Made by a program: the position numbers and the translations under genes
The notes under the pieces: model-generated
The model's database searches: none
The model's input: the letters and a program-made list of their open reading frames with translations, nothing else
Told to the model about the DNA's origin: nothing
Shown: one piece after another, positions 22,485 to 31,995 of the stretch
Position numbering within the stretch: position 1 is the first letter of the stretch
Layout of the letters: every line of letters starts with the position of its first letter
Assembly (NCBI RefSeq): GCF_040954835.1
Contig: NC_090709.1
Location: 38,622,776-38,686,775 of the forward strand
Direction: 5' to 3'
From: Lepisosteus oculatus
Taxonomy: Eukaryota > Chordata > Actinopteri > Semionotiformes > Lepisosteidae
Length of the DNA stretch: 64,000 nt

Positions 22485-23275
22485 GCTGCGCACTGGGAGT
22501 CTGACTGACAGCACTGTCACACCTGGAGCGGATCAGACTGCTGCGCACTGGGAGTCTGACAGCACTGTCACACCTGGAGCAGATCAGACTGCTGCGCACT
22601 GGGAGTCTGACAGCACTGTCACACCTGGAGCGGATCAGACTGCTGCGCACTGGGAGTCTGACAGCACTGTCACACCTGGAGCGGATCAGACTGCTGCGCA
22701 CTGGGAGTCTGACTGACAGCACTGTCACACCTGGAGCGGATCAGACTGCTGCGCACTGGGAGTCTGACAGCACTGTCACACCTGGAGCGGATCAGACTGC
22801 TGCGCACTGGGAGTCTGACTGACAGCACTGTCACACCTGGAGCGGATCAGACTGCTGCGCACTGGGAGTCTGACAGCACTGTCACACCTGGAGCAGATCA
22901 GACTGCTGCGCACTGGGAGTCTGACAGCACTGTCACACCTGGAGCGGATCAGACTGCTGCGCACTGGGAGTCTGACAGCACTGTCACACCTGGAGCGGAT
23001 CAGACTGCTGCGCACTGGGAGTCTGACAGCACTGTCACACCTGGAGCGGATCAGACTGCTGCGCACTGGGAGTCTGACTGACAGCACTGTCACACCTGGA
23101 GCGGATCAGACTGCTGCGCACTGGGAGTCTGACAGCACTGTCACACCTGGAGCGGATCAGACTGCTGCGCACTGGGAGTCTGACAGCACTGTCACACCTG
23201 GAGCGGATCAGACTGCTGCACTGTCACACCTGGAGCGGATCAGACTGCTGCGCACTGGGAGTCTGACTGACAGCA
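22485..23275 (+). repeat. 49/53-bp minisatellite family B
   Basis: About 16 copies of CACCTGGAGCGGATCAGACT plus GCTGCGCACTGGGAGTCTGA, alternating 49- and 53-bp lengths. The same family lies in opposite orientation in tap1 introns 1 and 4. Confidence 0.93.
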
Positions 23276-24039
23276 CAGAGCTGGAGTAGCTCACTAATAA
23301 GGATCAGCTGTTCTGATCCCCAGGCAGCAGAGTCGCTGGCTGACCAGAAGCTGAACCCAGCAGTGTTTCAGCTCAGAGAGGACAGCAGGCCTGTCCTGTC
23401 CCCGAGTCCAGCAGATCTGGGCCTAGTTGACAACCCCAGCCCCCCTCTGCAGCTCTCAGGACAGACTCACTCACAGCCACAAGGTAAGGAAACACAGGGC
23501 TCTTTATTCACAGTGCAGCACACAAGACTCCAGAAACCACAAGACAAACCCCTAGTTCGTACCTGAGCTCTAGCTGGACGTGCAGCCAGCTTCACCAGAC
23601 CTCCTCCCCCTGACACAGCTCAGCTCTGCAGCTCTTCCCTCCTGCTCTGCTCAGCACAACTGCTCTCTGTCCCCAGCAGCACCAGACTGAAGGCCTCCCC
23701 TCCTGCCTTTTAACTGTCTCCCCACCAATCGTCTTCCAGCAGTGAGGCAGGTGATTGTGGGGGGCAGACTGTTCCGCTCGGCCTTCTGGGGAATGTAGTT
23801 CAGACAAGAGCCGCTGTCTCGCCTGGACCTGCGGCCCTCTTACAGTGTGGACAGGGAGTGGTGCAGGAGAGCTGTGAGACCAGATTGTTGAGCTGTTTTG
23901 TGGTCTTTCTGACTTGAGATGAAAAGCAGAGGGGTAATGGATTAATCTTCCTGGATGGCAAGACAAATCAATGTACTTATTGATGAGTGAAGGGATTGGG
24001 GCTGTCTGGTCCTGTAGTTCAGAGGATCTGGCCACAAGC

Positions 24040-24249
24040 TTGTATGTCTGTGGTTGTGGGTTCAAATCTGAATGAATCAGTAGTTTTGTTTTTGAAGACA
24101 GTGTTAGTATCAGTGATAGATTGATCAGTGAAGAACTGGGAGCTGGTCGCTGTGTGTCCTGTAGTGTGAAGGTTAATGCTGTGGACTCACAAGCTGTGTG
24201 GTTGTGGGTTCAGTTCCCGATGAGAGTGAGACTTTTATTGTACTTCAAT

Positions 24250-24311
<62 letters not shown>

Positions 24312-25625
24312 TTTGGCTTCACTCATCCACAGTAACAGGGTGATAAGTGTAGAGGTGGGGTCTGTGTTTGTGTGGCTCTGTAGTGCAGAGGTCAGGGCTG
24401 TGGGGTCAGAGCTGAGTGGTTGTGGGTTCAAGTCCTGCTGAGACCTACAGCTTGTTTTGGGTTTAATTCTTCCCCACAGTAAGAGGGTGATAAGTACAGA
24501 GAGTGGGGCTGTGTCTGTGTGGATCTATAGAGCAGAGGGCTAAGGCTCCAGACTCATAGACACCTGGTTGTGGGTTCAAGTCTGAGAGAGACCTGTTGCT
24601 TATTTAAGTTTAATTCTTCCCCACAGTAAGAGGGTGATAAGTACAGAGAGTGGGGCTGTGAGGTGTGTGTCCCTGTGGTCTGGAGGATAAAGCTGAGGAC
24701 TCACAACTCTCTGGTTGTGGGTTCAAATCCCAGTAAGACCTCAGGTTTGTTTTCAGTTTCTTACCCACAGAAACAGGTTGATAAGTGAAGAGATTGATCT
24801 TGCAGTGTGTGTGGCTCTGTGGAGTGGAGCTTAAGGCTGTGGACTCACAGCTGCAGGGTTGCAGGTTCAAGTCCTGCTGAGACCTGCAGGTTGTTTTGGG
24901 TTTAATTCTTCCTCACAGTAAGAGGTTGATAAGTACAGAGAGTGGGGCTGTGTCTGTGTGGGTCTGTAGAGCAGAGGGCTAAGGCTCTAGACTCATAGAC
25001 ACCTGGTTGTGGGTTCAAGTCTCAGAGAGACCTGTTGCTTATTTAAGTTTAATTCTTCCCCACAGAAACAGGTTGATAAGTACAGAGACTGGGGCTGTTA
25101 GGTGTGTGTCCCTGTGGTCTGGAGGATAAAGCTGAGGACTCACAGCTCTCTGGTTGTGGGTTCAAGTACTGCTGAGACCTACAGCTTGTTTTGGGTTTAA
25201 TTCTTCCCCACAGAAACAGGTTGATAAGTACAGAGACTGGGGCTGTGAGGTGTGTGTCCCTGTGGTCTGGAGAATAAAGCTGAGGACTCACAGCTCTCTG
25301 GTTGTGGGTTCAAATCCCAGTAAGACCTCAGGTTTGTTTTCAGTTTCTTACCCACAGAAACAGGTTGATAAGTGAAGAGATTGATCCTGCAGTGTGTGGG
25401 GCTCTGTGGAGTGGAGCTTAAGGCTGTGGACTCACAGCTGCAGGGTTGCAGGTTCAAGTCCTGCTGAGACTGGCCTGCTTTGTCTTTAATTCTTCTCGAC
25501 AGAAACGTGTTGATAAGCTGGGGGAGTTGTAAGGGTGGGTGGGAGGCCCAATAGAGGAGAGGGTAAGACACTGGCCTCCCGACTGCAAGGTCCTGGGTTC
25601 AAGCCCAGGCAGGAAGGTGTGAGAG
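24040..25625 (+). repeat. Tandem tRNA-like (Pol III type) units, left arm, about 11 copies
   Basis: Units about 145 bp apart each carry a B-box-like GGTTCAARTCC and, in several, an A-box-like TGGCTCTGTRG. B-box positions are near 24060, 24205, 24426, 24572, 24719, 24862, 25014, 25163, 25306, 25448 and 25598. The innermost has a perfect T-arm (CCTGGGTTCAAGCCCAGG). Linkers contain CCCACAGAAACAGGTTGATAA. No unit folds convincingly as an intact tRNA, so these look like tRNA-derived SINE-type monomers in tandem. Confidence 0.75.
24250..24308. repeat. (GA)n microsatellite
   Basis: About 58 bp of pure AG dinucleotides within the left arm of the palindrome; absent at the matching place in the right arm. 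Confidence 0.95.
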
Positions 25626-25804
25626 AGAGAGAGAGATGCAGGGGGTCAGTGGCAGAGACAAGTAACTAGATGAAGAGAGAGAGGAGTCTGGGATTTACCT
25701 TTTACTGAAAAATTCCAACAGTGTCAAACGTTTCAGTAAAAGGTAAATCCCAGACCCCTCTCTCTCTTCATCTAGTTACTTGTCCCTGCCACTGACCCCC
25801 TGCA

Positions 25805-26725
25805 TCCTTCCTGCCTGGGCTTGAACCCAGGACCTTGCAGTCGGGAGGCCAGTGTCTTACCCTCTCCTCTATTGGGCCTCCCACCCACCCTTACAACTCC
25901 CCCAGCTTATCAACACGTTTCTGTCGAGAAGAATTAAAGACAAAGCAGGCAAGTCTCAGCAGGACTTGAACCTGCAACCTTGCAGCTGTGAGTCCACAGC
26001 CTTAAGCTCCACTCCACAGAGCCACACACACTGCAAGCTCAATCTCTTCACTTATCAACCTGTTTCTGTGGGTAAGAGACTGAAAACAAACCTGAGGTCT
26101 TACTGGGATTTGAACCCACAACCAGAGAGTTGTGAGTTTTCAGCTTTATCCTCCAGACCACAGGGACACACACCTCACAGCCCCAGTCTCTGTACTTATC
26201 ACCCTCTTACTGTGGGGAAGAATTAAACTTAAATAAGCAACAGGTCTCTCTCAGACTTGAACCCACAGCCAGGTGTCTATGAGTCTAGAGACTTAGCCCT
26301 CTGCTCTAGAGATTCTTCACAGACAGAGCCTCAGTCTCTGTACTTATCAACCTCTTACTGTGGGGAAGAATTAAACCCAAAACAAGCTGTAGGTCTCAAC
26401 AGGACTTGAACCCACAACCACACCGCTCTGAGCCCACAGCCCTGACCTCTTCACTACAGAGCCACACAAACACAGACCCCACCTCTACACTTATCACCCT
26501 GTTACTGTGGATGAGTGAAGCCAAATGATTCAAGCACAATAAGAGTCTCACTCTCAGTGGGAACTGAACCCACAGCCACACAGCTCAGAGTCCACAGCAT
26601 TAACCTTCACACTACAGGACACACAGTAACCAGCTCCCAGTTCTTCACTGATCAATCTATCACTGATACTAACACTGTCTTCAAAAACAAAACTCCTGAT
26701 TTATTCAGATTTGAACCCACAACCA
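25805..26725 (-). repeat. Tandem tRNA-like units, right arm, about 7 copies
   Basis: Reverse-complement copies of the left-arm units, with B-box-like sequences near 25815, 25967, 26107, 26258, 26405, 26565 and 26710. Transcription from these would run toward the palindrome centre. Confidence 0.75.
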
Positions 26726-27505
26726 CAGCCATACTAACCTGTAGCCAGATCCTCTGAACTACAGGACCAGACAGCTCACAGCCCCAGTCTCTTCACTCAT
26801 CAATAAGTAAATTGATTTGTCTTGCCATCCAGGAAGATTAATCCATTACCCCTCTGCTTTTCATCTCAAGTCAGAAAGACCACAAAACAGCTCAACAATC
26901 TGGTCTCACAGCTCTCCTGCACCACTCCCTGTCCACACTGTAAGAGGGCCGCAGGTCCAGGCGAGACAGCGGCTCTTGTCTGAACTACATTCCCCAGAAG
27001 GCCGAGCGGAACAGTCTGCCCCCACAATTCCCTGCCTCACTGCTGGAAGACGATTGGTGGGGAGACAGTTAAAAGGCAGGAGGGGAGGCCTTCAGTCTGG
27101 TGCTGCTGGGGACAGAGAGCAGTTGTGCTGAGCAGAGCAGGAGGGAAGAGCTGCAGAGCTGAGCTGTGTCAGGGGGAGGAGGTCTGGTGAAGCTGGCTGC
27201 ACGTCCAGCTAGAGCTCAGGTACGAACTAGGGGTTTGTCTTGTGGTTTCTGGAGTCTTGTGTGCCGCACTGTGAATAAAGAGCCCTGTGTTTCCTTACCT
27301 TGTGGCTGTGAGTGAGTCTGTCCTGAGAGCTGCAGAGGGGGGCTGGGGTTGTCAACTAGGCCCAGATCTGCTGGACACGGGGACAGGACAGGCCTGCTGT
27401 CCTCTCTGAGCTGAAACACTGCTGGGTTCAGCTTCTGGTCAGCCAGCGACTCTGCTGCCTGGGGCTCAGAACAGCTGATCCTTATTAGTGAGCTACTCCA
27501 GCACT

Positions 27506-29050
27506 GCCTTCTGGGTAATGTCATAGAGACACCAAAGATTCACACTATGAACTGAAAAAGACACAGAATGTATGGGATTGCAGGTGGGAGGGTGTGTAAT
27601 GAGATGCTTTAAATTCTTAAAATGGAGTCCTGAGGTGGCAGGATTGTTCCTGTTTTATTAAAAGCAGCTTCTTCATGTCTTTCTTCATAACAGCTTCTAT
27701 GCAACTAGGACTTCTTTTCTTCTCCCAAGCAGAACGACTGAGCTCTGACATCCACCCTCATTCTCCACACTGGCTGCAGGCTTGAACTGACAGCACCTGT
27801 CCCTCCTCAACCCAGGGGAGGCTGTCCGTTGGCCACCCTTCTCCCCCCCATGGCCTGCTGGGAAATGTAGTTGATGAGGGTCCGCAGCAGGACAGTCCCA
27901 GTAGGAAAGGTGCAGATGGTGGAAGCTTTAACCCTCCCTTACACCAGTATACTCACCCTCTGCCTTACTCTATATTGTATCACACTGTCGTATAACGGAA
28001 TACAAGCTGGAGTGGATCAGTAACTCTGCTCGACAACCAGATTGAATGTGGCACAGCAGGGCGGAGAAGCTGGAGGGGAGGATCTGCGCAGTAGGCTTCT
28101 GCTCCCAGACGCACACTGTCCCCCGGTGGAGAAGTGACAACACGGTACAGGTGAGGCTGAAGAGAGCAGGCCTCCTGACCCGCTGTGGGGCTTGGAGCTC
28201 AACCCCTTAGGAAAACGAGGCTGGTTTCTAATCTCCCAAACATCTGCACAAGCCTTTTATTCACTCTGGAGTCTGGTGTCATCAGACCACATGTTCAGAG
28301 TGTTGCAGCCTAATAATATGACTCTGATTGTATTTAGCTATTTTGATAGCTTTTCTGAGGTTGTATGTTATTTTAAGTTTAATTTTTATTCTGTAACTTT
28401 TTATTTCCCCCTGGTGAGCAGAAAAGACATTTCACTGGCAGCAGTTACTGCTGCACGCTGTATCATTGTGCATCTGATCAATAAACTGTGACTGATCATC
28501 TGAGTGTGAATACAAGGTCTAATGATCACAGTGAACCTTTAATAAAAAATCGTTTTCCACGAATGAAATGAAGGCCTCCATGCAGATTCTACACAGGCTA
28601 ACACAGCGACTTGTACAAGACTCACAGGCAGGTGCTCTCTGGAGGGGTCAAATCCTGTATTTAACACCTGAATAAACATCAAAAACCCTTCTCAAACCCA
28701 CAGCCCACCACAGAAAAACTACTCCCCAGCCGAGCCAGTGCATGAATTGATCACTCTTATTTGAACTTGATTCAAATTGAAGTCACATTGTCCTGTAACA
28801 AACTAAGCCTTTCACAGATAATTTACTTGTCTTCCCTGTGGAAATGATTCTCTTTACTAACAAGTCTGCAATTTGAGGTGAAGAAGCAGTTTTTCCTTTT
28901 TATTAAAATTTTTACTGATGACGCCTAAACCTGTTCAGGTCACAGGAAAAAAATAATACAGATAGACTGGACACTCCAGTTCATTAACACTGCACTGAGA
29001 GGTTAATACACACGGAGACTTTCTACGTCTGGGTCTATTACTCTAATTAG
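27506..29050. other. No gene recognised
   Basis: Mostly unique sequence. It includes an ACTACATTTCCCAGCAGGC-type motif (reverse strand, 27853-27872) and a degraded family A fragment near 28970. Open frames here show no recognisable domain. Confidence 0.5.
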
Positions 29051-29072
29051 CCCAGTAATGGCCGACACTGAC

Positions 29073-29148
29073 CTCGGTCCTCAGCCTGCGGGCTCTTGGT
29101 GTCCCGGGTTGTCTCTCCACAAGCCTGACGAGGGCTCTGTGCATTCAT
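29073..29148 (-). CDS. Putative orphan first coding exon, unknown
   Basis: An ATG on the minus strand opens 25 codons (MNAQSPRQACGETTRD and onward) ending at GACCGAG followed by a GTCAGTG donor. It lies about 50 bp downstream of a TATA-like TTGTATAAGG and 80 bp from a perfect CRE. I do not recognise the peptide and found no downstream exon, so this may be a relic or chance. The promoter context is the main support. Confidence 0.25.
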
Positions 29149-29164
29149 GAAGGTGTGAAATGAA

Positions 29165-29275
29165 GAGTAAACGAACTGATTCTTGATCGCGGCCAGTCCT
29201 TATACAAGCCTGCACGGCAGCGCCCTGATGACGTCATCACTCGCCGCCCGCCTGGAAAGCACCAACACTCCTGAT
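29165..29275 (-). promoter_or_regulatory. CRE/TATA promoter-like segment, copy 1
   Basis: On the minus strand: GC-rich sequence, a perfect palindromic CRE TGACGTCA at 29229-29236, then TTGTATAAGG near 29200. A second, decayed copy is at 41345-41450, beyond the other end of the class I gene. Confidence 0.5.
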
Positions 29276-29299
29276 AACATGTAAATGTGTTTCTGCCAA

Positions 29300-30520
29300 C
29301 TTTAATTTTAATTTAATCAAATATAAATCAACATGCAGGTTTGACCGACTACATTGAAAACATTCTGCTGGTGCAATAATAATTATCCGAGTGCACTGAA
29401 GTGTCTTTACACTTAAATGTACTAGTCGCAGATACATATTTCGCCACGGTTCCTGTAGCTCAAAAAAGTTTAAATCAATGTAAATTTAATTCCGATCAGA
29501 GACACGTGGTTCTGAAAGTATCAAACGGGTCAGGACATGAGCTCTGGGTTGTTCAGTCTGTCTTCTGAATCCAACTGGAGCAGCAAATTCTTTCTGTAGA
29601 AATACAAGGAATTCTAGAAGTCCTTCCATTCAGACCTGAGTTCAGTACTGGGCATCAGAAGACTCTCTGCACCGACATTTGAGGGAACATGGAAACGCTG
29701 TTCCAGTCTCCCCAGGGCAGCACATAACTTAGGATTCTAGGTGTGAGTTGATTTCAACGGGGAGCACATTCTGTGTGGAGCTTGCACGTTCTTCTGTCAT
29801 CCAGGAGGATTTCTTCTGATCTTATAAAAATGCTTCTGAGATGGGCCTTCTGACTTCCGAAAATGACCGGATCCACTGCTGCCTGAAGACAAAATCCGTC
29901 TGTTCCCTTAAAATCATCATTTCACAAAGCTGAGGGAGGCGGGGCTGTCTCAGTTCCTGCTTTCGGGACAGTCTCTGGGAATGTACCGACGTGTGCCGAC
30001 TGCAAGGGTCTCTCGAGCACACTGGGCTGTGAAGTCCTTCACTGGAATGTCTTTTTGAACTCAGTTACAATTTGTTTGATGTGCTCCAGGGGTGTCATGT
30101 AAGCAGCAGCAGGTAAATGGTGACCCCAAAAAGATGTGCTCATTACAGTTATCTCATGGCGTTCTAATGAAAGTTCAGGAGCTCAGCCGAACTATTTGAG
30201 CAACACACAATCCTCACTTGATCACCTCAGTTCAGTTATATACTGTTCCACACATCACCCTCTCCTCTTCCTCACTCGTTTTCACATCCCCTCTCATTCC
30301 TCACGAATTGAAACCTGGTGCCTGTTTCCAGTACCTCCTCTGCGAAGGGCTTTCTGTAATGTTGTCGCATCCTTGAAAGACAAGTCCACCTAAGGACCTT
30401 AAGAAAAAGGAAGTAAATGGATTCCAAATCGGTGTCGATGAGAATTGAATTCATTTTTTTATTTAAAACACAGTATTTAAAACTTTATATTCAAAGTATT
30501 TACATAATATAGTCATTCAT
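29300..30520. other. No gene recognised
   Basis: AT-richer unique sequence. A stretch near 29770-29800 (TGTGTGGAGCTTGCACGTTC) resembles the body of a common fish tRNA-type SINE but is too decayed to delimit. Confidence 0.4.
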
Positions 30521-31100
30521 TTATAATAATAATAATTGCTTACACTTTTATAGCACTTTTCTGGACACTCCACTCAGAGTGCTTTACAGGTAATGGGGAT
30601 CCTCTCCACCACCACCAGTGTGCAGCCCCACCTGGATGATGCGACAGCAGCCATAGTGCGCCAGAACGCTCACCACACACCAGCTCTCAGTGGGGAGGAG
30701 AGCAGAGGGATGGAGCCAGTTCATAGAGGGGGATTATTAGGAGGCCATGATTGGTAAGGGCCAATGGGAAATGTGGCCAGGACACTGGGGTTACACCCCT
30801 ACTCTTTTTCGAGAAGCGCCCTGGGATTTTTAATGACCACAGAGAGTCAGGACCTCGGTTTTACGTCTCATCCGAAGGAAGGCGCCTGTTTACAGTATAG
30901 TGTCCCTGTCACTATACTGGGGCATTAGGACCCACATGGACCGCAGGGTGAGCGCCCCCTGCTGGCCCCACTAACACCTCTTCCAGCAGCAACCTTAGTT
31001 TTTCCCAGGAGGTCTCCCATCCAGGTACTGACCAGGCTCACACCTGCTGAGCTTCAGTGCGTTGCAAGTTGTGAGTTGCAGGGTGATATGGCTGCTGGCC
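30521..31100 (-). mobile_element. 5S-rRNA-derived SINE (SINE3-type)
   Basis: On the minus strand the head (31008-31096) resembles 5S rRNA, including the internal promoter box GGTCAGTACCTGGATGGGAG, which differs from vertebrate 5S at only two positions. The body contains a conserved stretch (GCATTAGGACCCACATGGAC on the plus strand) and the 3' tail is (ATT)n at 30521-30537. Pol III transcription from the 5S-type promoter is the family's known mode. Confidence 0.85.
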
Positions 31101-31121
31101 ATATCACCCTGCAACTCATCA
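31076..31121. repeat. Hairpin-forming inverted repeat at the SINE head
   Basis: TTGCAGGGTGATATGGC is followed after a 4-5-nt loop by its reverse complement GCCATATCACCCTGCAA. The sequence equals the 5' end of the 5S-like SINE and its mirror. Confidence 0.85.
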
Positions 31122-31690
31122 TTTATTTATTGAGATTCAATAAATACCCACCTCAGTGGATCAACCATGAAAAAAATCAATACCCTATAAACTCCCGAAC
31201 CCTGAATAACAGAAGCCAGCGTTATATCACAAAACATAATCTATACACTGTAACAATCTATACAATGTAACAGCCTGTTAAATCCATTAATCATAGAAAG
31301 AGAGAAGTATTACAGACTAATGATCATATAGCATAATTTCACAGTGTCTTGGACTCCCAAAATCCAGGAAGTTATTTTAAGGAGTCAATCCATTGACATA
31401 AGTCAGAAAAAGAGACACACACACACAAAATATTTTTCTAGAACTAGCGATAGACAAGAAAACAGACCCACAAAGTTCGAAACCAACCAGTTCAATTACT
31501 GGTTTCCAGATCAATGCCAATTTTTAAAAAAATCTCCTGGTACAGTATCTATGAGGAGTGAAGGGCCGGGCTCCTGAGACAGGTTGTCTGCTGCTGCGAC
31601 TTGTATAATGTAAGTGAAGTATTTCACTGAGTGATTATGTGTGTTAGACATACAGTATGGCTCCATCTCCTTGTGCAGTCTCAGAAGATG
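31122..31690. other. Presumed class I 3' UTR region, otherwise unassigned
   Basis: AT-rich. On the minus strand a CCAG acceptor at 31700 could open a 3'-UTR exon of the class I gene. A tract of (AC)n lies near 31415. No coding sequence seen. Confidence 0.4.
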
Positions 31691-31739
31691 ATGTCTCTCC
31701 TGGAAATACAGAAACACGGCAGTGACACAGTGTACAGGT

Positions 31740-31965
31740 GTCTCACACAGGTGTGTGTGTGTGACTAGAGTGTGTGTACAGGTGTCTCTGACAGGTGTGT
31801 GTGTGTGATTAGAGTGTGTGTACAGGTGTCTCAGACAGGTGTGCATGTGTGTGTGTGTGTGATTAGAGTGTGTGTACAGGTGTCTCAGACAGGTGTGTGT
31901 GTGTCAGTAGTGTGTGGTACAGGTGTCTCACACAGGTGTATGTGTGTGAATACAGATTATGTACA
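31740..31965. repeat. GT-rich about 50-bp repeat
   Basis: Four units with GTGTACAGGTGTCTCAGACA and (GT)n, within the presumed 3'-UTR intron of the class I gene. Confidence 0.85.
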
Positions 31966-31995
31966 GAGGTGAGAGCAGGTACCTCAGATGGATCT

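Larger units (their letters stand above)
23285..27505. repeat. 4.2-kb imperfect palindrome with tandem tRNA-like units
   Basis: The left arm (about 23285-25710) and right arm (25731-27505) are reverse complements around a 20-bp spacer. Inner borders are GGATTTACCTTTTACTGAAA and its complement. Outer arms share CTGGAGTAGCTCACTAATAA. The arms differ by substitutions and by about 650 bp, with 11 versus 7 tRNA-like units, so this is not a simple assembly mirror. The outer 700 bp of each arm resembles a retroelement terminal region: in the right arm, CCAAT-type GATTGG, TTAAAAGG and AATAAA at 27274-27279. A related single copy of the outer part is at 41075-41345. Confidence 0.85.

Noticed and set aside
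24040..25625. Functional tRNA gene cluster
   Set aside because: Units have B-box and partial arms but no convincing acceptor stem or anticodon loop; better described as tRNA-derived repeats.
28192..28491. 99-codon open frame in the intergenic region
   Set aside because: No recognisable domain, AT-rich composition, and no promoter or splice support.
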